From: Peptococcaceae bacterium BRH_c23
GTDB taxonomy: Bacteria; Bacillota_B; Desulfitobacteriia; Desulfitobacteriales; Desulfitobacteriaceae
Assembly (NCBI GenBank): GCA_000961805.1
Contig: LADV01000158.1
Location: 1 to 21,376 of the forward strand
Direction of reading: 5' to 3'
Length of the DNA: 21,376 nt
In this document: positions 13,901 to 20,584 of the stretch, piece after piece
How positions within the stretch are numbered: position 1 is the stretch's first letter
How the letters are laid out: each line of letters opens with the position of its first letter
Program-made: the position numbers and the translations under genes
The notes under the pieces: model-generated
The model's database searches: none
The model's input: the letters and a program-made list of their open reading frames with translations, nothing else
Told to the model about the DNA's origin: nothing

Positions 13901-14965
13901 TTATTCTAAGATATTCTCAATAAAAGTGGTATTCATCTCCACAAGATTATACTCTCTGGCTTTAACAGAGGCACTTAAAGTAACATCACCTGCTAAAACC
14001 CTGATAATCGGTCTCATTGGTAGACTTTTATTCTGATCCACAACAATACCAACTTCTCCGGTATTGAGTTTAACTGTACATCCAGTTGGATAGGCAGCCA
14101 CATGTTTTAAGAACATCACAACCAGATCTGGGTGAAAAAGTATTCCCGAACTCCCCATTACAATCTCGCAAGCCACATGCGGTAATACTTTCTGATGTCC
14201 AGGCGCTCCATTCACCAAGTTATCGTAAAAATCAGCAAGACCGACAATTTGAGCTAGGTGATGAATACGCTTCCCGTTCAATTGACGGGGATATCCGCTG
14301 CCATTTATCCGTTCATGGTGTTGTAAAGCGACATGGGCACTTAAAAGACTGAGCTCGCGTTTAGCTTTTATAATCTCAAAGCCATTCACAGTGTGAGTTT
14401 GATAATGAGAAGTTTCCTGAGATGATAAGGGAACTCTTTTGTGTATAAGCTGTTTCGGCAGTTTTACTGTGCCGATATCATGCAGTAAAGCACCGATGGC
14501 CAGAGCCTCCAAGTTCGTCCTATCTAACCCTAGAGCCTTACCTATAACTGTAGCAAGCACACATACACTGACCGCGTGTGAGAACATTTGGTTGTCGAAA
14601 CTGCGCATATCCACAAGGCTTAAAAAAATTTCTTTCTGGTATAGAATATCTTCTACAATATTGTTAATGGCCCTTTTTACTTCAAAGCCATTAAAATCTT
14701 TACCCAGCCTGACGGCTTGACTCGACTGTTCGAAGGATATGATCGCTTCTCGACGATGGTCCTCTGATACAACATCCTCGATAATAATATCACGCGTTTC
14801 TTCATCATCAATGTAGACAATACTTATTCCTAGCTCTCTTAATCGAGCAATGTAAGGTAAAGTGAGAAGGACTCCTCGTCCCAACAATACTCGACCCTGT
14901 CCGGAATAAATCGTCCGACCCATCATATCTCCTAATTTAAGACTGTTCACACTTACTTGTCGCAT
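13901..14965 (-). CDS. HD-GYP domain protein, probable c-di-GMP phosphodiesterase
   Basis: About 354 aa. An N-terminal domain of about 115 residues (LKLGDMMGRTIYSGQGRVLLGRGVLL, then GISIVYIDDEE) matches the segment that commonly precedes HD-GYP domains in Firmicutes. The HD-GYP domain follows: LLHDIGTVKLP (His-Asp about 162-163), HHERINGSGYP with the GYP signature (about 224-226), and IVGLADFYDNL. These are the metal and substrate residues of active c-di-GMP phosphodiesterases, so activity is plausible. No membrane segment is visible. The start is either ATG 14965 or TTG 14968; both suit the GGAG upstream. A perfect TATAAT lies at 15015-15020 on the minus strand. Confidence 0.92.
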   Translation of the reverse strand: MRQVSVNSLKLGDMMGRTIYSGQGRVLLGRGVLLTLPYIARLRELGISIVYIDDEETRDIIIEDVVSEDHRREAIISFEQSSQAVRLGKDFNGFEVKRAINNIVEDILYQKEIFLSLVDMRSFDNQMFSHAVSVCVLATVIGKALGLDRTNLEALAIGALLHDIGTVKLPKQLIHKRVPLSSQETSHYQTHTVNGFEIIKAKRELSLLSAHVALQHHERINGSGYPRQLNGKRIHHLAQIVGLADFYDNLVNGAPGHQKVLPHVACEIVMGSSGILFHPDLVVMFLKHVAAYPTGCTVKLNTGEVGIVVDQNKSLPMRPIIRVLAGDVTLSASVKAREYNLVEMNTTFIENILE

Positions 14966-15014
14966 CAATAAGACACTCCTTCAAATAACCTAAAACCAAT
15001 ATTAATACTTGGCA

Positions 15015-15043
15015 ATTATAAATCAACTGATCTGCATAATCCA
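15015..15043 (-). promoter_or_regulatory. Candidate promoter of the HD-GYP gene
   Basis: Minus strand: TGGATT (15038-15043), 17-bp spacer, perfect TATAAT (15015-15020). About 45-50 nt before the start codon. The -35 is weak. Confidence 0.5.
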
Positions 15044-15099
15044 CTTTTCTAGGCATGTAGGGAATAAGGTCCCCAATTAAGTAGGTCCTTCGTACTAGT

Positions 15100-15118
15100 C
15101 GCGTACAAAAAATACGCG
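15100..15118. repeat. 6-bp inverted repeat CGCGTA/TACGCG
   Basis: Perfect arms separated by CAAAAAA in the 470-nt gap between the divergent HD-GYP and DUF5667 genes. The rest of this gap, apart from the promoter and the hairpin at 15252-15289, shows nothing I can assign. Confidence 0.35.
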
Positions 15119-15251
15119 TTATTGCTTTAAGGAAGCTGGTTGAACTCCAATATTTGAATATTACAGTTAAATGATAGTTTAGTCTAAATACGCAGAAAAA
15201 CACGGTCCAACCAATTTACTCAGATACAAATTACAAAGCTGAGAAGTAAAG

Positions 15252-15289
15252 ACAATAGCCCTAGCATCCTGAAATGCTGGGGCTATTGT
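15252..15289. terminator. Strong hairpin, possible terminator
   Basis: ACAATAGCCC (15252-15261) pairs with GGGCTATTGT (15280-15289), with AGCAT/ATGCT continuing the stem after one mismatch. T-runs on either side are short, so it may be a terminator of an unseen transcript or another structured element. Confidence 0.45.
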
Positions 15290-15437
15290 TCTATGCGTAC
15301 GGGTGATACTCATACTTAGGACAGGGTCAGGTGAAAGAGGTTGGCCTAGTTATAAATATGCCTGTTTGCTATTGCACCCATTTAAACAAGATAGTTTAAC
15401 CGAATTACTAAGTAGAAAACTTAAGGAGGACTATTTA

Positions 15438-16274
15438 ATGAGAAAAAAGATTGCGGCGATGACTTTAGCTATTTTTTTAACCGGAGCAACTGGAAATGTG
15501 TATGCAAACAGTGATGTAACTTCAATGCCTGGTACGGCAACAAGTAACGATCAAGTATTAACAACAGTAGTAAGTTTAAAGGAAATTGAGGAATCAGCAG
15601 GTGTTCTACCTGACTCCAATTTTTATAGCTTAGAACGGAGAATTGAAGAGCTTCAGATTGCGATTACACGAAGTGAGGAAAAACTCGCGCAACTTATGGC
15701 GCAATTTGCCATTGAGAGAGCTGCTGAAGTAGTTCTTATGGCTAACAAAGGCGAAGAAGAGCTTGTAAGTAAAGCAACAGATGAATACGTTAAAATGCTG
15801 GCCTCAGCAACAGCACATATAAATAACGCAATGAGAGCGAAGGATGAAGCGGTACAGACTGTAGCGAATCTCAATGAATCGTATAAAAGAAGCGGGGAAA
15901 TCTTAAATACAATTCTGGATAAGGTTCCAGAAGAAGCTAAGGGTGCTATTGAAAACGCCTTAGGTAACAAAGATAAAGAGATTGCAGCGGTTAATGTTTT
16001 CTATGCAACTAAGGAAGCTTTTTTGGCAGTGAAAAAGGAACTTGAGAAGGCAAAACAAAGGCTGGAAGTGGCTAAAAAAACAGGGGATGCTGAAGCAATT
16101 AAAAACGCAGAACAAAAAGTAAAAGAAGCCGAAGCATTAAAAAATGAACTTGAGGAATTAAAGGACGCTACAGATTTTTCAAAAGAAGTAGTCTTGCCTG
16201 CATCGACATGGGCAAATAGTCCAATGGTTTTCTTCACGGTGGCACCTCAATTACATAAGTCACGATCTTGTTAG
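15438..16274 (+). CDS. Secreted DUF5667-type coiled-coil protein
   Basis: ATG 15438 follows AAGGAGGA (spacing 8); the open frame upstream to 15303 lacks an SD. The 278-aa product begins with a signal peptide (MRKKIAAMTLAIFLTGATG, cut probably after VYA). A DUF5667-like domain follows at about residues 45-125: GVLPDSNFYSLERRIEELQ, then QFAIERAAEVVLMANKGEEEL. From about 185 to 245 it is a long charged coiled coil. DUF5667 proteins are exported proteins of unknown role found in Clostridia and actinobacteria. The last ~25 residues (TWANSPMVFFTVAPQLHKSRSC) do not resemble the rest, so the original C-terminus may be lost by frameshift or deletion. Confidence 0.78.
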   Translation: MRKKIAAMTLAIFLTGATGNVYANSDVTSMPGTATSNDQVLTTVVSLKEIEESAGVLPDSNFYSLERRIEELQIAITRSEEKLAQLMAQFAIERAAEVVLMANKGEEELVSKATDEYVKMLASATAHINNAMRAKDEAVQTVANLNESYKRSGEILNTILDKVPEEAKGAIENALGNKDKEIAAVNVFYATKEAFLAVKKELEKAKQRLEVAKKTGDAEAIKNAEQKVKEAEALKNELEELKDATDFSKEVVLPASTWANSPMVFFTVAPQLHKSRSC

Positions 16275-16319
16275 TCCCTTTCATCATAGCATAGAGTTTC
16301 AGGACAACAAATATAGAGT

Positions 16320-16351
16320 GGGCAGTCTTCTTTTATAGACTGCCCTGTTGT
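16320..16351 (+). terminator. Terminator of the DUF5667 gene
   Basis: GGGCAGTCT (16320-16328), 8-nt loop, AGACTGCCC (16337-16345), then TGTTGT. The T-run is imperfect. Confidence 0.7.
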
Positions 16352-16419
16352 ATTGATGCAAAAGATGGTATATTTCATTTTGGAAATTGCGAAGTAAGGA
16401 TTAATCATATAATCTATAG

Positions 16420-16542
16420 GATGGAACAAAGGACGCATTTAAAATCGTTGATGTCAAAGAGTATCACGATATGAGTATTGAGGATGCTTGCAAAGGTGCC
16501 TTTTGTTCTGGAAGCAAACCGCACAAAGTGGAAGAAAAATAA
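16420..16542 (+). pseudogene. 3' remnant of an unknown gene
   Basis: Directly after an in-frame TAG (16417-16419), a 40-codon frame reads like the end of a real protein: KDAFKIVDVKEYHDMSIEDACKG, then AFCSGSKPHKVEEK and a stop at 16540. It has no upstream start codon or SD; the first ATG would give only 23 residues. The frame ends 21 nt before the next gene, the spacing expected of a gene that once headed this operon. Identity unknown. It could be chance, but composition and placement favour a remnant. Confidence 0.45.
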
Positions 16543-16563
16543 CTGACGAGGAGGATCCTGCTT

Positions 16564-17421
16564 GTGAACGTTGCCCTGGATTGTATTCCTTGCTATATAA
16601 AGCAAACAATCAATACTTTAGCACAGACTGAAATCGTTGAGGAAAAAGCGAGAGAAATCATCCATCAGACTCTGTCCCTGATTCCTCAATTAGACCCGCA
16701 AGGAACCCCTGCAGAGAACTCGACTATTATTCTTAGAAAGGTCAATGAGCTGTTGGGAATCGAGGATCCTTTTCATAGTGCTAAGAAGGAGTCCAATGAA
16801 TTGGCTCTGAAACTTCTGCCCCAATTAAAAGAGAAGATTCGCCAAAGTACAGATCCACTCTTTATGTCTCTGCAAATCGCAGTTGCCGGGAATATTATCG
16901 ATATGGGCATCCTGAAAGACTTTGATGTTGAGGAGAGTATTCAGGAGGCCATGGATAAGAATTTTGCCCGCGATGATTATGCATCTTTCCAGCAAAGACT
17001 ATTAGAAGCCCGGGAGATATTAATTCTCGGTGATAACAGCGGAGAAATTGCTTTCGATAGGCTATTAGCTGAGCAGCTGTCCGAATTGGGGATCGAGGTG
17101 ACCTATGTCGTTAAGGACCAACCGATTTTAAATGATGCCACGATGGAAGATGCGGTTTATGTAGGCATGACAGAGCAAATCCGCGTAATTTCAAATGGCA
17201 GTGGTTTTTTAGGGACAATTCTGAAAGATTGCTCTGACGAATTCAAACAGGCCTTTGAAAAGGCTGACCTAGTGATCAGTAAAGGGCAGGCTAATTATGA
17301 ATCTTTAGAAGCGCTTGGCAAGGAGGATAGAAGGCTGTATTTCCTACTGCGGGCCAAATGTGAGATTGTAGCGGAAAATTTAGGGGTTCAACTTGGTGAA
17401 ATGGTATTTTGCTGCAGTTAA
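16564..17421 (+). CDS. DUF89 (ARMT1-like) metal-dependent phosphatase
   Basis: GTG 16564 follows GAGGAGG (spacing about 11); 285 aa. The N-terminus has the CIPCY motif (C7, C10) typical of subfamily-I DUF89 proteins. The core shows SLQIAVAGNIID (about 102-113), then ILGDNSGEIAFD with the metal-binding D157, N158 and E161, and further DLVISKGQANYE, followed by LLRAKCEIVAENLG. These are the conserved metal and phosphate-binding parts of the DUF89 fold. The family is described as damage-control phosphatases that hydrolyse phosphorylated metabolites gone astray; the substrate here is unknown. It is probably transcribed with whatever the upstream remnant once was, and ends at terminator 17532-17565. 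Confidence 0.88.
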   Translation: MNVALDCIPCYIKQTINTLAQTEIVEEKAREIIHQTLSLIPQLDPQGTPAENSTIILRKVNELLGIEDPFHSAKKESNELALKLLPQLKEKIRQSTDPLFMSLQIAVAGNIIDMGILKDFDVEESIQEAMDKNFARDDYASFQQRLLEAREILILGDNSGEIAFDRLLAEQLSELGIEVTYVVKDQPILNDATMEDAVYVGMTEQIRVISNGSGFLGTILKDCSDEFKQAFEKADLVISKGQANYESLEALGKEDRRLYFLLRAKCEIVAENLGVQLGEMVFCCS

Positions 17422-17531
17422 GTGAGTTTCACAAGACCTGGTGTGGAAGCTGGTCGGAGTTGATAACGTGGTTGTGTACTTTATACAAAGGTTTTAATCT
17501 GCAATCAGGTAAGAATAAAGGAATTTGCTCT

Positions 17532-17565
17532 CCCCTATACTTAAGAAGTGTAGGGGTTGGTTTTT
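17532..17565 (+). terminator. Terminator of the DUF89 gene
   Basis: CCCCTATACTT (17532-17542), AAG loop, AAGTGTAGGGG (17546-17556) with one G-T pair, then TTGGTTTTT. Confidence 0.85.
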
Positions 17566-17618
17566 GTCTACAATTCATTTTTCACCATGTTTCGCGGTTC
17601 AGGTGTAATATAGTAATG

Positions 17619-17646
17619 TTGAAAGAAAGGACAACCTTTCTTTCAA
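17619..17646. promoter_or_regulatory. Perfect 12-bp inverted repeat ahead of the EFR1 gene
   Basis: TTGAAAGAAAGG, ACAA, CCTTTCTTTCAA. Perfect arms, 98 nt upstream of the ATG at 17744 and 54 nt after the previous terminator. It could be an operator at the promoter or a leader hairpin. No T-run follows, so it is not a terminator. Confidence 0.5.
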
Positions 17647-17743
17647 AGCCAATTAGGCGTAAAGACGATTCCTATGTTGAAGAAGTGTGTTGTGGACTCA
17701 TTTGTCTAAGGCCGGTGGTATGAAATTTAAGGAGGGTCTTGCC

Positions 17744-18562
17744 ATGCAAAAGACTATTAATACCATGTATTTTAGCGCGACAGGTACAACTGAAAAAATA
17801 GTAGCTAGAATAGCAAAAAGAATTTCAGAGAATATGGATAGGGAAATAACCATAGACAATATCGATTTTACATTACCGGAAGCTAGGTTAAAGCCAGTAT
17901 CTTTTTCAGAAGAAGATGTAGTCATTATTGGAGTTCCAGTCTATGCAGGAAGAGTGCCTAATGTTTTGTTAAACTATTTAAATGTTATTAAAGGTAATGG
18001 TGCCTTAGCAATCCCTGTAGTTGTTTATGGCAACAGGAACTATGACGATGCTTTAATAGAATTAAAAGATATTCTTGAATTTAACGGTTTTAAAGTTATT
18101 GCAGGAGGAGCATTTATTGGAGAACACTCATTTTCGATAACTCTTGCCGCAAACAGACCGGATGAAAAAGACATGAACATTGTCGGTGAGTTTGCCGATC
18201 AAATATACGTAAAATTAACAACTCTTGAGGGAATTCAGACTTTAGTGGTAAATGGAAATCAACCCTATAGGAAACACTATATGCCTAAAGATAAAGATGG
18301 TAGTCCTGTGGATATTAGAAAGGTTGCTCCAAAAACGAATAGTAATTGTATTGACTGTAAACTTTGTGTCAAGGTCTGTCCTATGGGTTCCATTAATTTC
18401 GAAGATGTTTCTATTTTAAATGGAATTTGTATTAAATGTGGCGCGTGTATCAAGAAATGTCCTAACCAAGCAAAGTATTTTGATGATAAAGATTATTTAA
18501 GACACAAACAGGAATTAGAAATCGAGTATGCCTCGCGAAGAGAACCGGAATTATTCATATAA
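17744..18562 (+). CDS. EFR1-type flavodoxin/ferredoxin fusion protein
   Basis: ATG 17744 follows TAAGGAGGG (spacing about 8); the in-frame ATG at 17720 and upstream codons lack an SD. The 272-aa protein starts with a flavodoxin-like domain: TMYFSATGTTEKIV (FMN phosphate loop, residues 7-20), VVIIGVPVYAGRVPN and the IPVVVYGNRNYDDAL stretch. It ends with a two-cluster ferredoxin domain, CIDCKLCVKVCP and CIKCGACIKKCP, each CxxCxxCxxxCP, which should bind two [4Fe-4S] clusters. Proteins of this EFR1 layout are soluble electron carriers of anaerobes; partners are unknown. It is probably monocistronic, with a 12-bp inverted repeat upstream. Its stop codon touches the stop of the opposing gene. Confidence 0.93.
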   Translation: MQKTINTMYFSATGTTEKIVARIAKRISENMDREITIDNIDFTLPEARLKPVSFSEEDVVIIGVPVYAGRVPNVLLNYLNVIKGNGALAIPVVVYGNRNYDDALIELKDILEFNGFKVIAGGAFIGEHSFSITLAANRPDEKDMNIVGEFADQIYVKLTTLEGIQTLVVNGNQPYRKHYMPKDKDGSPVDIRKVAPKTNSNCIDCKLCVKVCPMGSINFEDVSILNGICIKCGACIKKCPNQAKYFDDKDYLRHKQELEIEYASRREPELFI

Positions 18563-18787
18563 TTATTCAACGACTGATATTTGGACTTGGACTACTTCGC
18601 AATTTATACGCTTACCTCTAATTTGTTCTGCATAACCGCTAGCGTTATCGAAGGAGAGATAAGCTGCCATACTTAAATTAATGGTCGTTCGCAATTTAAC
18701 TTTGTTACTGATTCCTCCACCTAACCAATATGAACCATCCTTTAGTAAAATTGCATAGACAAGCTCTTTATCCTTGATTGGTTGCAC
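18563..18787 (-). CDS. 74-aa hypothetical protein
   Basis: The minus-strand start is GTG 18787, seven nt after AGGAG; an ATG two bases before is out of frame. The product is soluble: LVYAILLKDGSYWLGGGISN, then RTTINLSMAAYLSFDNASG and an end rich in Val/Gln (CEVVQVQISVVE). There is no signal or membrane helix. No family is recognised. Its TAA directly abuts the TAA of the EFR1 gene, so the two genes converge with no bases and no terminator between. Confidence 0.7.
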   Translation of the reverse strand: MQPIKDKELVYAILLKDGSYWLGGGISNKVKLRTTINLSMAAYLSFDNASGYAEQIRGKRINCEVVQVQISVVE

Positions 18788-18885
18788 ATTATCACTCCTA
18801 CAAACTTTATCCCAACTGTATTATACTTATGTTAATACATACAAGGTCCTATTGGAACCCGTATTAAAGTTTCTGGGAGGAAAAA

Positions 18886-19032
18886 ATGAAAAAGAAATCT
18901 AAGCTAGTCCGGAAGGCAAGAACAAGGTCTCTCTTCAATACGGGTACTCGCCCCCATAAATCTAATAAGGACTATACCCGAAAAATAAAATACAAGGAAA
19001 CTATCTTGAGAGATGGGGAAGAGAATAACTGA
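18886..19032 (+). CDS. 48-aa basic hypothetical protein
   Basis: ATG 18886 follows GGGAGGAAAAA, a good SD. The 48-aa product is strongly basic: MKKKSKLVRKARTRS, then LFNTGTRPHKSNKDYTRKIKYK and a short acidic end (RDGEENN). The HKSNKDYTRK block recalls the Lys/Arg/Tyr-rich ends of small RNA- or ribosome-binding proteins, but I cannot name a family. The gene ends 55 nt before the SRAP gene and reads in the same direction, so the two are probably cotranscribed. Confidence 0.65.
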   Translation: MKKKSKLVRKARTRSLFNTGTRPHKSNKDYTRKIKYKETILRDGEENN

Positions 19033-19087
19033 CCAAATTAAGAGGGACATTCATAGGGTATTCATCACCGAGAAAGGGCGAAAGCTT

Positions 19088-19759
19088 ATGTGTGGCCGAT
19101 ATTCCTTTTCCAAACCTGAAGACATTAAGGAACGTTTTGACCTAGTTCAACTCGAATTTGAGTTTGGGCCACGCTATAACATTGCTCCATCTCAAACAGT
19201 TCCTGTAGTGATCCAACAAAATGGCTGCAATCGCTTACTGATGTTAAGATGGGGCTTGATACCCTATTGGGCAAAAGATATGAGTATCGGGAGCAAGTTG
19301 ATTAATGCCCGAGCGGAAACATTGGAGGAAAAGCCGAGTTTTCGCAAGTCGCTTGAGCAAAAGCGTTGTCTGGTCTTGGCAGACGGTTTCTACGAGTGGA
19401 AAAAAGAAGGTCGTGTCAAGAAACCCTTTAGAATCACGCTGCAAGATGGCAGACCATTTGCTTTCGCTGGTCTGTGGGATTCTTGGTTGTCACCGACAGG
19501 CCAAACTATAAACTCCTGTGTGATCATTACGACTACGCCTAATAAGTTGATGGAACCAATACACAACAGAATGCCTGTGATATTGCCACAGAATATGGAG
19601 TCGCTTTGGCTGGATGCGGATGTTACCTCTAGCCGCGAAGTTAAAGGGTTGTTGAGGCCTTCTCCGGCGGAAGGGATGGTTGCGTATGAGGTATCACCGA
19701 TAAATTCTCCACATAACGATATACCAGAATGTGTGATTCCAGTAAGTAGACTATTTTAG
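19088..19759 (+). CDS. SRAP-family abasic-site processing protein (YedK/HMCES-like)
   Basis: ATG 19088 must be the start because the family needs Cys at position 2: the protein begins MCGRYSF, and removal of Met exposes the Cys that forms a thiazolidine link with abasic DNA. The frame continues upstream to 19013 but that would bury Cys2. At 223 aa the length is normal. Other catalytic marks are RWGLIPYWA, LINARAETLEEKPSFR (N73, E77), LADGFYEW (E103), FAGLWD, TTTPN and IHNRMPVIL (H159). SRAP proteins shield abasic sites in single-stranded DNA during replication or SOS repair. The SD is weak (GAAAGGGCG), so coupling to the upstream 48-aa gene may help. Terminator at 19805-19837. Confidence 0.95.
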   Translation: MCGRYSFSKPEDIKERFDLVQLEFEFGPRYNIAPSQTVPVVIQQNGCNRLLMLRWGLIPYWAKDMSIGSKLINARAETLEEKPSFRKSLEQKRCLVLADGFYEWKKEGRVKKPFRITLQDGRPFAFAGLWDSWLSPTGQTINSCVIITTTPNKLMEPIHNRMPVILPQNMESLWLDADVTSSREVKGLLRPSPAEGMVAYEVSPINSPHNDIPECVIPVSRLF

Positions 19760-19804
19760 CCAGATCCTATACAGGCGTTCCGCAATGCCTCCATAATGAT
19801 AAGC

Positions 19805-19843
19805 CAAAGTCCCTAGCCATGAAGACTAGGGACTTTGTATTTT
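19805..19843 (+). terminator. Terminator of the SRAP gene
   Basis: Perfect 12-bp stem CAAAGTCCCTAG (19805-19816) with 19826-19837, 9-nt loop, then TATTTT. Confidence 0.82.
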
Positions 19844-19846
19844 GTA

Positions 19847-19900
19847 AGTTTAAGGCACTATATTAAAATGTGTAGTTTAAGACACTATATTAAAATGTGT
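19847..19900. repeat. 27-bp tandem duplication
   Basis: AGTTTAAGGCACTATATTAA... occupies 19847-19873 and is repeated at 19874-19900 with one G-to-A change. Each copy contains ACTATATTAAAATGTGT, with partly symmetrical ACAC/GTGT ends. No gene covers it. The 19910-19998 stretch beyond shows nothing I can assign. Confidence 0.9.
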
Positions 19901-19998
19901 AGAAGGATTTAAATGGCTAAAACAGATTGAAAATAAAAAATGATGATTAAGAAACCTTGCTAAGCGGTGGGAAAACAGTTACTATGTCCGAAAACTAA

Positions 19999-20265
19999 TT
20001 AAGTAATTATATAACGCCTCCATGGAATTCTGCGCGGATCTGTTTGCGCAAGAAAACGCACTATTTCTTTTTGACCATTGTAAGTAGCTTTTCCTTGCGA
20101 GTCTTTGCCCATTAGGATGATTGGCATATCTGGAAAAACATGACTATAAGCATTTCTGGCTTCTTTAGTTTCACTACTGCTCTGGATTATATGAGGTTTA
20201 ACCACAACAATAGCAAAAGTAATATCCTGTTCCTTAACGATGGCACCTTCGATTTGATAACTCAT
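19999..20265 (-). CDS. 88-aa hypothetical protein
   Basis: The minus-strand ATG at 20265 has AAGGGGG upstream, with a rather long spacing of about 12-14 nt. The 88-aa product starts MSYQIEGAIVKEQDITFAIVVVKPHII, an alternating beta-strand pattern. It continues with FPDMPIILMGKDSQGKATYNG, and the end is basic and aromatic (RRIPWRRYIIT). There is no signal or membrane helix. Family not recognised; the regular strand pattern suggests a real small soluble protein. Confidence 0.65.
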   Translation of the reverse strand: MSYQIEGAIVKEQDITFAIVVVKPHIIQSSSETKEARNAYSHVFPDMPIILMGKDSQGKATYNGQKEIVRFLAQTDPRRIPWRRYIIT

Positions 20266-20584
20266 AATAACGCTATTACCCCCTTAATGAATACGAGTTT
20301 AGTTTTGTCTAACCCCAACTCACAAAATTCGACACAAAAATAGAAACCCCTCTTAATTTTAAATATTTAAAGTGGTTACGAATCTCAAGAAGTCTATGAC
20401 TGCATAAATCAGAGCCTTCTCTATAAAATCCAGAATACTATTATATATTTCCATGTCGTTGAGTGGTAGCAGGTTTAGCATGTCCAAGTTCATCCTGGAT
20501 AAATCATAAGTGGGGCAAGGATGGGTAGTTGGATAAATAAATGTTTCATTTCAACTATTTTACTATGATCTTGCATTGAAATAG
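20266..20584. other. AT-rich intergenic region, little visible
   Basis: Between the 88-aa gene and the end of selD. The only structure seen is a weak inverted repeat, AACTATTT (20553-20560) and AAATAGTT (20579-20586), that overlaps the selD stop codon and lacks a T-run. No convincing gene or RNA. Confidence 0.5.

Noticed and set aside
14937..15203. 88-aa minus-strand frame upstream of the HD-GYP gene
   Set aside because: Overlaps the HD-GYP start and its TATAAT promoter, no SD, Cys/aromatic-rich random-looking product.
17409..17723. 104-aa plus-strand frame after DUF89
   Set aside because: Contains the DUF89 terminator and the 12-bp inverted repeat; no SD or recognisable protein.
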